This document shows, piece after piece, positions 7,973 to 14,829 of a stretch of DNA of 34,538 bases (positions are counted from its first letter, which is position 1; each line of letters begins with the position of its first letter). The stretch comes from Nitrospinota bacterium. GTDB lineage: Bacteria > Nitrospinota_A > UBA7883 > JACRGQ01. The notes under the pieces were generated by a model, which had not been told where the DNA came from, made no database searches, and saw nothing but the letters and a program-made list of their open reading frames with translations. The stretch lies in the NCBI GenBank assembly GCA_029881495.1, contig JAOUMJ010000031.1, positions 1 to 34,538 of the forward strand. The letters run 5' to 3'. The position numbers and the translations under genes are program-made.

Positions 7973-9259
7973 TCATCTCACCTTGAACAGGGGGCGTATC
8001 GGTTCGGCCTTCAGCATCTTAGCAATTTTCCCGGTTTTCAGACCGTCGGATATTTTTTTCATCGCGCTGACGTACGCGTCAAGCGCTTTTGCCACATCTT
8101 CACTGGAGTGCGCGTAGCTCATATTGTTGCTCCCGATGGTGAGAATCCCCTTTTCAAACATCTCCTGAAGGAAAAGCGATTTCACCGTCCATGAATCGCA
8201 TACTTCCGTATCGGAGAACTGCAAAAGCGACCAGCATGGCTTCCCCTTGATCGATATCACCTTTTCAAGACCGTTTTCCCCTATCAACCGGCTTACGCCG
8301 TCGAATATCTCGCTCCCCCTCTTGTGGAGAGTTTCAATCACAGGCTCCCGCTTCATCTTTTTTATGACCGCAAGAGCGGCCGCTATCGAAAGGGCTTCTC
8401 CTCCGAACGTGAACGAGAAAAAAATATTCGCCATCTCCTTCATATATTCGGCACGCCCAACCACCGCCGAAACGGGAAAACCGTTCGCCATGCTCTTCCC
8501 GAATGTTGCAAGGTCCGGTGTCACGCCGTAAAGCGTCTGCGCGCCGCCGAGATGGAACCGGAACCCGGTTATTATCTCATCCAGAATAAAGAGTGCGCCG
8601 TTCCTGTGCGCGAGATCCTTGACCTTCTGCAGAAAGCCGTCCTTCGGCTCCTCGACGTTCATCGGCTCCATTATCACAGCCGCATAGCCGTGAGAATTTT
8701 CGCTGAAAAGTTTTTCGAGCGATTCGATGTTGTTGTATGTGAACGTGTGAGTAAGCGACCTTACCCCTTTTGGAACGCCGCCGTTCATCGACGTTGAACC
8801 TATATACCAGTCCTGCCAGCCGTGATACCCGCAAACCGCGACATGCTCCTTCCCGGTCACATGGCGGGCAAGGCGTATCGCCCCCGCAGTAACGTCTGAA
8901 CCGTTTTTCCCGAAGCGTACCATTTCGGCGCACGGAATTATGTCAACAAGAGTCTCCGCCAGTTCGATCTCCAGCTCAGTGGCAAGCGAAAAGCTTACAC
9001 CCTTGCCGAGCTGTTCCTTCACCGCGTTGTCCACGTCCGGATCGCAATAACCTAGAAGGACAGGCAGAAGGCCGTTCACGAAATCCAGATACTCGTTGCC
9101 GTCGACATCCCATACGCGGCTCCCTTTTCCGTGCGACAGGAAAAGCGGGGAGGAACCGGGAGCGAACTGCACCTTGCTCTTGCTGAAGGTCTGGGAACCA
9201 AGCGGGATCGTTTTCAACGCTCTCTTGAGCATTTCGTCGGATTTGTCGTAGCGTCCCAT
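7973..9259 (-). CDS. Class III PLP aminotransferase or aminomutase (GSA-aminotransferase-like)
   Basis: A 428-residue fold-type I PLP enzyme. It has the cofactor-binding FGKNGSDVTAGAIRLAR near residue 117, LDEIITGFR with the pyridine-N aspartate at 227, and the Schiff-base lysine K255 in TFGKSMANGFP. It resembles glutamate-1-semialdehyde 2,1-aminomutase but is unlikely to serve haem synthesis: it lies inside the nonulosonate run, 16 bases after the cytidylyltransferase gene. It is not one of the standard PseB-C-H-G-I-F steps, where PseC is already the aminotransferase. It may install an extra amino group or act on a precursor or substituent of the sugar; that is inference. All key residues seem intact, so it should be an active enzyme. 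Confidence 0.85.
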   Translation of the reverse strand: MGRYDKSDEMLKRALKTIPLGSQTFSKSKVQFAPGSSPLFLSHGKGSRVWDVDGNEYLDFVNGLLPVLLGYCDPDVDNAVKEQLGKGVSFSLATELEIELAETLVDIIPCAEMVRFGKNGSDVTAGAIRLARHVTGKEHVAVCGYHGWQDWYIGSTSMNGGVPKGVRSLTHTFTYNNIESLEKLFSENSHGYAAVIMEPMNVEEPKDGFLQKVKDLAHRNGALFILDEIITGFRFHLGGAQTLYGVTPDLATFGKSMANGFPVSAVVGRAEYMKEMANIFFSFTFGGEALSIAAALAVIKKMKREPVIETLHKRGSEIFDGVSRLIGENGLEKVISIKGKPCWSLLQFSDTEVCDSWTVKSLFLQEMFEKGILTIGSNNMSYAHSSEDVAKALDAYVSAMKKISDGLKTGKIAKMLKAEPIRPLFKVR

Positions 9260-9275
9260 CTGTTAAATCATTCCA

Positions 9276-10049
9276 TTAATCAATGCCGGTTTTCAAGTCA
9301 AACTTGTCGGCATTTTTCGACTTTGCCAAACCCTCGTTGCGCCCTATCCCGGCGTTAATTTCGGCAAGTTCCGGCTTTTTCCGAAGGAGGCCAAGTACAT
9401 CACCCAGGCCAAAGGACGGATTTCCCGGATAAAGCTCCCGGTACACACGCGTGACAAATTCCAGATCTGCCTGCTCGTCCAGGGTCCATCGCATGGATGA
9501 AATATCCTCCCCTCTTTTAAGGCTCCCTATCCTGAACCTATCGCGATTCGAAAGTATGTATTGCGTCACATGTTCCCTATGCGATGGGAGTTTCGCCTCG
9601 TTGAACGATTTCTCCAGCGATGCGAAACTCATGACCTCCACATCCTCTCCATCCGGCCAAGTCGGTTCTACAACATTGGATGCGTAATCATAGCCGCCGT
9701 CAATATAAAATGTAATGACCTCATCTATGATTACCGGGTCTATTAGGGGACAATCCCCGGTCAAGCGGACCACATGCGCGCAGTTCGCTGAAACTGCCGC
9801 ATGGTAATACCTCGCCAGCACATCTTCAAGGCTTCCCCGGTAACAATCTATCCCCAATTTATTGGCAATCCCCGCAATCGGATCGTCGGTTTTATCCTCG
9901 CTTGTGGCGATCACTATCCTGTCTATCTTTGCCGCTCGGAGCACCCTCTCAACCATATGTGCGAGGATGGGTTTGCCTAAAACCTCCTTCAGCACCTTTC
10001 CGGGGAGCCTTGTAGAAGAAACACGCGCCTGAATTATCCCGGCTATCAC
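9276..10049 (-). CDS. SpsF-type cytidylyltransferase (probable CMP-nonulosonate synthetase)
   Basis: A 257-residue nucleotidyltransferase. The N-terminal signature IIQARVSSTRLPGKVLKEV (residues 5-23) and later VVRLTGDCPLIDP define the SpsF-like branch of the CMP-KDO/CMP-sialate synthetase superfamily. It should activate the free nonulosonic acid with CTP to give the CMP-sugar used by glycosyltransferases. Its start codon overlaps the stop of the aldo/keto reductase gene by 4 bases (ATGA). The classical PseF signature (PARGGSKRIP-like) is absent, so the assignment as the CMP-pseudaminate step is by neighbourhood. The C-terminal 40 residues, after the GDVLGLL segment, have no recognisable motif. 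Confidence 0.82.
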   Translation of the reverse strand: MIAGIIQARVSSTRLPGKVLKEVLGKPILAHMVERVLRAAKIDRIVIATSEDKTDDPIAGIANKLGIDCYRGSLEDVLARYYHAAVSANCAHVVRLTGDCPLIDPVIIDEVITFYIDGGYDYASNVVEPTWPDGEDVEVMSFASLEKSFNEAKLPSHREHVTQYILSNRDRFRIGSLKRGEDISSMRWTLDEQADLEFVTRVYRELYPGNPSFGLGDVLGLLRKKPELAEINAGIGRNEGLAKSKNADKFDLKTGID

Positions 10050-10924
10050 TCAAGCCTCCACATCGACGGATTTACAAAAGCCGGGTCGTTGATCGCGAAT
10101 TTTCCAAGACCCATGACGAATTCATCCGAAAAATCCTTTCCAAAGGACTCCTGATTATTTTGCAGTTGAGCCGAATCGTTGATACCGATAATGGCGCATT
10201 CTATCTCTCTTATCCCCTTGATGAATGCGAACGCGCCATCCATAGGTGACATGCCGAACGAAGCGCAGTACTCCCTGAAACTTGTCAGCTTCTCCCGCAC
10301 GGGATTGAAATAAGCGTTCAACTCCGCGGGCTCGATGAACAGGAGCCCCTGCAGAAATATCGACCTCGCGTGTATCTCCACGCCGCTCGCCGCCAGATCC
10401 GATATTGCGCCGGTATCACGCATTCTGCAGTCAAAAACGCTGAAAGGGATTTGTACGATATCAAATCCTAACTGTTCGTTCGCCGACAATATTTCCTCAG
10501 GATTGTAGGCCGAGGCGCCTATCTTTTCCACAAGCCCCTCTCCTTTCAATCCCTCCATCGCTTCCCAAAGGCTTGCTCCACCCGGCTGAAAAAATTCATT
10601 CGCATGGTGAAAAAGAAGGCCATAAATTTTCCCCTGCTTCATCTTTTCAAGCGAACGATAGAAATCCGATTTCAGCTTTTCTGCCGACTGGCCGAAAGAG
10701 ACAGGCTGTGTCTTGGTGATTATCCGGAAAGAGTGTTTTTTCGGCAGAGCGCTCCCCAGGGCCTCTTCGCTCTCCCCGTATGCGCTTGCTGTATCTATGA
10801 AATCGATCCCGCTTTTCGCCGCAATTTCAAGAATTGATTTTACTTCCGGGAGAGGCGTCTTCCCTTGCCTGTTGGATATCCCGTAATCGAATCCGAACTG
10901 GGCGGTTCCGATGCCAAGCTTCAA
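10046..10924 (-). CDS. Aldo/keto reductase in nonulosonate gene run
   Basis: A 292-residue protein with the AKR barrel start MKLGIGTAQFGFDYG. A complete catalytic tetrad is visible: D44 and Y49 in FIDTASAYG, K71 in IITKTQ, and His at 106 or 107 in LLFHHANE. It should reduce or oxidise a carbonyl on a small substrate using NADPH. Its start overlaps the pseC stop by 4 bases and its stop overlaps the cytidylyltransferase start by 4 bases, so it is an integral member of the operon. No reductase is needed in the standard pseudaminic acid pathway, so it may act on a keto intermediate that yields a modified sugar. The true substrate is unknown. Confidence 0.87.
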   Translation of the reverse strand: MKLGIGTAQFGFDYGISNRQGKTPLPEVKSILEIAAKSGIDFIDTASAYGESEEALGSALPKKHSFRIITKTQPVSFGQSAEKLKSDFYRSLEKMKQGKIYGLLFHHANEFFQPGGASLWEAMEGLKGEGLVEKIGASAYNPEEILSANEQLGFDIVQIPFSVFDCRMRDTGAISDLAASGVEIHARSIFLQGLLFIEPAELNAYFNPVREKLTSFREYCASFGMSPMDGAFAFIKGIREIECAIIGINDSAQLQNNQESFGKDFSDEFVMGLGKFAINDPAFVNPSMWRLE

Positions 10925-12084
10925 GCAACAGCCTCGCGCAAAGACTCGACGACTTGTTCAAAATCGTTATCCGTCATCGAAGGGTAGAGCGGAATGGTTA
11001 ACGCTTCCTCATAATATTTTTCCGCGTTTGGGAAATCCCCTTTTTTAAAACCCATTTTTCTGTACAGCGGTTGCAGGTGAATCGGTATGTAGTGGACATT
11101 CGCGAGAACGCCTCTCTCAATTAAAGCATCGTAAACCTCTCTTCGCGTTTTGCCGCACTTCTCAAGATCAAGCCGTATGACATAGAGGTGGTATGCGGAA
11201 TAAGCGTCGTCGCTTTTATCCAAGTGTGAAAGCGGCAAGCCCTGCAATTCCTTGTCGTACCTTGAAGCCAGCTCGTTGCGTCTTGCAACAAACTGGTCGA
11301 TTCGCGAAAGCTGGCTTAGACCAAGGGCGCACTGAAAATCTGTGATACGGCAGTTCATCCCCAGCTCCACCATTTCGTAATACCATCCACCTTCGGAGGC
11401 CCCTTCCATAAATGCTTCATCTCTTGTGATTCCATGCGTCCTCAACCTTAGGAGACGCTTGTAGATTTCCGCGTCGTTGGTGCAGATCATCCCCCCCTCG
11501 CCTGTGGTTATTATCTTTACCGGATGAAAGCTGAAAACCGCCATGGAGGAATAGCCGCAGGAACCAACCTTCTCCCCCTTGTAGGTTCCGCCGGACGCGT
11601 GGCACGCGTCCTCTATGACCGTAAATCCGTACTCCTTCGATAGGGCACCGACCTTCTCCATATCACACGACTGACCGGCAAAATGAACCGGGATGATGAC
11701 CTTCGGCAACTTGCCGTTATTTTTCGCTGTTTTCAGCTTTTCCTCGAGCATGGAGACGCTCATGTTCGCCGTGCCGGGTTCAATGTCGACAAAATCCACA
11801 TCGGCTCCGCAATAAAGTCCCGCGTTAGCCGACGCCACAAAACTTATCGGCGACGTCCAGAGGATATCCCCATGACCAAGTCCGGCGCAGATCGATGCCA
11901 GATGTAGTGCGACAGTTCCGTTTGATAAAGCTACGGCGTATTTTGCGCCGACATAGCGCGCGAACTCTTCCTCGAATTTTCCTATCAGAGGGCCTTGGGT
12001 GAGCCAATCCCCCTCAAGAACTTTTGTGACTGCTTGAATGTCCTCCCGGGAAATCTGCTGACGCCCATAAGGAACACGTTTCAT
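10921..12084 (-). CDS. pseC: UDP-4-keto sugar aminotransferase PseC
   Basis: A 387-residue DegT/DnrJ/EryC1-type PLP aminotransferase. The N-terminal PYGRQQI and GDWLTQGPLIGKFEEEFA are typical for PseC. The Schiff-base lysine is K190 in FSFHPVKIITTGEGGM, and the preceding VIEDACHASGG binds the cofactor. It should transfer an amino group from glutamate to C4 of the UDP-4-keto-6-deoxy-AltNAc made by PseB. The start ATG overlaps the pseB stop by 4 bases. The length is normal for the family. Related enzymes act on the gluco isomer in the legionaminic and bacillosamine routes; the adjacent PseB, with its dehydratase/5-epimerase motif, favours the altro (pseudaminic) branch. Confidence 0.93.
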   Translation of the reverse strand: MKRVPYGRQQISREDIQAVTKVLEGDWLTQGPLIGKFEEEFARYVGAKYAVALSNGTVALHLASICAGLGHGDILWTSPISFVASANAGLYCGADVDFVDIEPGTANMSVSMLEEKLKTAKNNGKLPKVIIPVHFAGQSCDMEKVGALSKEYGFTVIEDACHASGGTYKGEKVGSCGYSSMAVFSFHPVKIITTGEGGMICTNDAEIYKRLLRLRTHGITRDEAFMEGASEGGWYYEMVELGMNCRITDFQCALGLSQLSRIDQFVARRNELASRYDKELQGLPLSHLDKSDDAYSAYHLYVIRLDLEKCGKTRREVYDALIERGVLANVHYIPIHLQPLYRKMGFKKGDFPNAEKYYEEALTIPLYPSMTDNDFEQVVESLREAVA

Positions 12085-13061
12085 GCGTTGTCTATCATTT
12101 CCTTTATCTGTTCTGCGGTAAGCCAGACGGTATTGGAGTCGGAACTGTATTCGAAACCATCCTTGACCGCTTTCCCCTTGGATACATCAAACCGCCTGGC
12201 GAAAAAATCAAATTCCGGCGCGAGGAGATAATGATCGTCGAACTCCAAGGTCCTCCTTGAATCCTCCGCGGGTATCATCACCTCGTGAAGCTTCTCGCCG
12301 GGACGTATGCCGATTATTTCCGTTTTGCATTCCGGGGCCACGGCCTTCGCCAGATCCATTATATTCATGCTGGGAAGCTTCGGTATGAAGAGCTCGCCTC
12401 CAACCATTCTCTCCAGGCTCTGCAGGACAAAATCTACCGACTGTTCCAACGTGATCCAGAACCTCGTCATACGGGTGTCGGTAATCGGAAGCACCCCTTT
12501 TGCTCTCTCCTTTTTGAAAAACGGGATAACGCTCCCCCTGCTCCCGACGACGTTCCCGTATCGCACAACGCTGAACGTCGCGTGCTCTTCTCCGACATAG
12601 ACATTTCCCGCAATGAAGAGCTTGTCCGAACAGAGCTTTGTGGCGCCGTAAAGGTTTATCGGGTTGGCCGCCTTATCCGTGCTGAGCGCTATAACCTTTG
12701 AAACTTTCTTGTCGATGGCCGCGTTGATGATATTCTGGGCCCCAATGATATTGGTCTTCACGGCTTCAAAGGGATTGTACTCCGCGGCGGGAACCTGCTT
12801 CAGCGCGGCGGCATGGATAACATAGTCCACCTGGTGAAAGGCTCTGTGCAGTCTCTCCGCGTCCCTGACATCGCCAAGAAAATATCTTATAGGGGAATCC
12901 TTTGAATCCGGAAACTTCTGAGCCATCTCGAACTGCTTTAGCTCGTCGCGGCTGAAGATTATAAGTTTGCGCGGCTTATATCTAGATAGAATTACCTCAG
13001 TGCATTTTTTGCCGAATGAACCGGTGCCTCCGGTAATAAGAATCGATTTCCCGTTCAACAT
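12081..13061 (-). CDS. pseB: UDP-GlcNAc 4,6-dehydratase (inverting) PseB
   Basis: A 326-residue short-chain dehydrogenase of the FlaA1/PseB type. The NADP-binding motif ITGGTGSFGKK is at residues 9-19. The active-site segment STDKAANPINLYGATK has D129, K130, Y138 and K142 in the spacing of inverting 4,6-dehydratases. It should convert UDP-GlcNAc to UDP-4-keto-6-deoxy-L-AltNAc, the first step to pseudaminic acid. The start has GGAG 6 bases upstream of the ATG. It opens the tight nonulosonate run, 62 bases after the polymerase/ligase gene, and overlaps pseC by 4 bases. The length is normal. The short C-terminal extension ends in a predicted helix. Confidence 0.95.
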   Translation of the reverse strand: MLNGKSILITGGTGSFGKKCTEVILSRYKPRKLIIFSRDELKQFEMAQKFPDSKDSPIRYFLGDVRDAERLHRAFHQVDYVIHAAALKQVPAAEYNPFEAVKTNIIGAQNIINAAIDKKVSKVIALSTDKAANPINLYGATKLCSDKLFIAGNVYVGEEHATFSVVRYGNVVGSRGSVIPFFKKERAKGVLPITDTRMTRFWITLEQSVDFVLQSLERMVGGELFIPKLPSMNIMDLAKAVAPECKTEIIGIRPGEKLHEVMIPAEDSRRTLEFDDHYLLAPEFDFFARRFDVSKGKAVKDGFEYSSDSNTVWLTAEQIKEMIDNA

Positions 13062-13123
13062 TCTTTTCTCCTAATATCCAAAAACCAAGTATGCGTATTC
13101 CCTTCGTATGCAAGGCAAAGGAA

Positions 13124-14329
13124 TCAGGCGGCTTTTTCGCTTTCCGCCGCGCCGGGGGTCGTTTTCCGATACCCCTCCGCTAGTCCCATTAAAAATGCAA
13201 GCTGAATCCAAACGACAGCGGCTCCAAAGTTATACTCGAAAATCCCTCCTATTGCGATACAGAAGTAGCAACCCACGAGGCCGATGTATAGAGCCCCAAG
13301 GAGGGAATCGCGCTTCTCTTCCGCCTTGAATCCCCTGAAATATTTCCTTATGAAATAAAACAGCATCCAGACTATCAAACCTAATCCTAATACTCCCCCC
13401 TCAACCAGCTCCTCAAGGTATAGGCTGTGCGCATGTGCCGTGTTTGAAATAAGACCCTGCTGGTAAAAAGGGGTGAGGTAATAGGTAAATTGCTCATACC
13501 CGACGCCGAACACCGGATGCTCCTTGAAAGTATCCCATGCGATCTTCCAATACCTGAATCTGAGCCCCGGATCATCAGAGTCTGCAACCTTTATCAGCCG
13601 CTCAAGGAAACTAGGGAACAAAATGCCATACAGGAGAAAAAATGCGGGGATGCCGGCAATGCCGGCATAGAACACCTTTCTCGACTTGTAGAAACAGACT
13701 ATAACGACAGCGACTGAAACTCCTATGAAGTAGCTTCTAGAGCCTGACAAGGCAAGACCCGTGACTAAAAACGGGAGATACCACGCGTACCTTTTGTTGT
13801 AAAACAGTGCCAATCCCACGCATGCCATTATTACGAGCGAAATGAATCCCCCGTAATGAAGCGGATGGCCGAAATAACCGATAAGCCGGAAATCATCCGT
13901 GTAAAGATCGGAATAGATTATCGGAAACCCGGCATATTTCTGAAACAGGCTGTAAACGATCAGAAACGCATTGGTGCCGAACATGGTATGGAACGTCGTG
14001 TTGACTACCTTGTCGTCGAATTTGTACCGCCCAATAAGGAAATATGGGAACTTGTCCCACAATTCCCTGATTTCCACGAAAGACTTGAAAGCGCCGTTAG
14101 CAAGGGTTGTCACCCCTTTCCAGCCATAGATGATCGCAAAAATCGAAAAATCCTTCGGATTTATTCGCCAGCTTTTCTGCCTGTAAGAATCTATCAGAAA
14201 AAAAATGGTCATGATAATGATGACGCCGTTACTTCCTGCAATTGATATGCAGGAAAAGAAAGCCCCCATATAGAGCAAATAAACCATCGCACCGTTAAAA
14301 TCACGGCTCAAACTGCCATTTCCAGCCAT
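13124..14329 (-). CDS. O-antigen polymerase/ligase (Wzy or WaaL family)
   Basis: A 401-residue protein with about 10-12 hydrophobic segments and a large periplasmic loop containing RFRYWKIAWDTFKEHPVFGVG, shared across the stretch near residues 255-275, then AHAHSLYLEELVEGGVLGLG. This loop pattern is diagnostic of the O-antigen ligase-like family, whose members either polymerise repeat units (Wzy) or join glycans to lipid A or proteins. Sequence alone does not separate these roles. The frame is open to a TTG at 14347, but the ATG at 14329 is preferred because AGG lies 7 bases upstream. A sigma-70-like promoter is 42-70 bases upstream, so it probably begins the long nonulosonate operon. Confidence 0.88.
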   Translation of the reverse strand: MAGNGSLSRDFNGAMVYLLYMGAFFSCISIAGSNGVIIIMTIFFLIDSYRQKSWRINPKDFSIFAIIYGWKGVTTLANGAFKSFVEIRELWDKFPYFLIGRYKFDDKVVNTTFHTMFGTNAFLIVYSLFQKYAGFPIIYSDLYTDDFRLIGYFGHPLHYGGFISLVIMACVGLALFYNKRYAWYLPFLVTGLALSGSRSYFIGVSVAVVIVCFYKSRKVFYAGIAGIPAFFLLYGILFPSFLERLIKVADSDDPGLRFRYWKIAWDTFKEHPVFGVGYEQFTYYLTPFYQQGLISNTAHAHSLYLEELVEGGVLGLGLIVWMLFYFIRKYFRGFKAEEKRDSLLGALYIGLVGCYFCIAIGGIFEYNFGAAVVWIQLAFLMGLAEGYRKTTPGAAESEKAA

Positions 14330-14370
14330 TAAATAACCTGCCCTCAAAAGAAAATGCCGAAATCGAACTA

Positions 14371-14399
14371 TTTGTAAAAGTTCAATTAAAATATGTCAG
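14371..14399 (-). promoter_or_regulatory. Sigma-70-like promoter for the polymerase/ligase and nonulosonate operon
   Basis: Read on the - strand, CTGACA (14394-14399) and TACAAA (14371-14376) are separated by exactly 17 bases. The expected start near 14364 gives a leader of about 35 bases containing the AGG ribosome-binding site of the 14329 ATG. It is placed just downstream of a hairpin that would end the preceding transcript. The match is 5 of 6 and 4 of 6 to consensus, so it is likely but unproven. Confidence 0.5.
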
Positions 14400-14431
14400 T
14401 CTTACGGCCGTATAAAAAATAGACCCCCGGC

Positions 14432-14461
14432 AAAAGAATCCACAACATCACGGATTCTTTT
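14432..14461 (-). terminator. Rho-independent-type hairpin, 10-bp perfect stem
   Basis: AAAAGAATCC (14432-14441) pairs perfectly with GGATTCTTTT (14452-14461) around a 10-base loop. Because the stem is A-rich on one side and T-rich on the other, it ends in TTTT on either strand. It lies between the sugar-transferase gene and the next promoter on the - strand, so it most likely ends the former's transcript. The stem is not GC-rich, so it may be a modest terminator. Confidence 0.55.
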
Positions 14462-14545
14462 CACAAAACATAAATATATATAGCAAGGTAATTTAACATG
14501 AATGGAAATATGCTGCAATCACACTTGCAAACACAATGTTTACGG

Positions 14546-14569
14546 AAACCTGACCTCTATATCAGGTTT
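14546..14569. repeat. Short perfect inverted repeat (8-bp stem)
   Basis: AAACCTGA (14546-14553) and TCAGGTTT (14562-14569) form a perfect 8-bp stem with an 8-base loop. A single further T follows on the + strand. It may be a weak terminator or processing hairpin between the sugar-transferase gene and the polymerase/ligase gene. No function can be assigned. Confidence 0.45.
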
Positions 14570-14700
14570 TGCTCTGGCTGAACTTACAATGTCGTCGATA
14601 AACCCAACACAGTTGATATCCCGCTGTCCAGCCGCCCCACGTGCCTCGACATAGCCGGAGGGATTGTTTTCTCTATCTCTATTATTTATATTTTAATTAG

Positions 14701-14765
14701 GGGTTCGAGCGGCATTAGACGTCCAGCCAGGGGACCGGTTTCCGGGAGCATCTGGCATCGAACCC
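14701..14765. repeat. Nested inverted-repeat element, possible structured RNA
   Basis: The outer arms GGGTTCGA (14701-14708) and TCGAACCC (14758-14765) are perfectly complementary. Inside them GCCAG (14726-14730) pairs with CTGGC (14752-14756), and inside that CCGG (14735-14738) pairs with CCGG (14742-14745) around TTT. The nesting is consistent with one folded molecule on either strand. The outer arms recall the GTTCGA of tRNA T-loops, but no tRNA can be built. GTCCAGCC at 14721-14728 also occurs at 14626-14633. Function unknown. Confidence 0.4.
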
Positions 14766-14829
14766 GTTATATACGTCGTCTTGGATGCTAAATGGCCTTT
14801 CCCCGCTATTGCGAGTGTTCTGTTCACTG

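Larger units (their letters stand above)
14330..14829. other. 500-bp gene-free region between polymerase/ligase and sugar transferase
   Basis: This is the only gene-free stretch longer than 300 bases. From low to high coordinate it contains a - strand promoter (14371-14399), a 10-bp-stem hairpin (14432-14461), an 8-bp-stem hairpin (14546-14569), an AT-rich tract near 14675-14699 and the nested inverted-repeat element (14701-14765). Both strands have only very short open frames (under 50 codons) without good ribosome-binding sites. One - strand frame ends near 14543 with a protein-like ending (FIDDIVSSARAKPDIEV), which could be the scar of a lost gene, but it has no start. Confidence 0.6.

Noticed and set aside
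14470-14640. Short protein-like - strand frame ending near 14543
   Set aside because: No start codon with a ribosome-binding site and under 50 codons; mentioned only as a possible scar.
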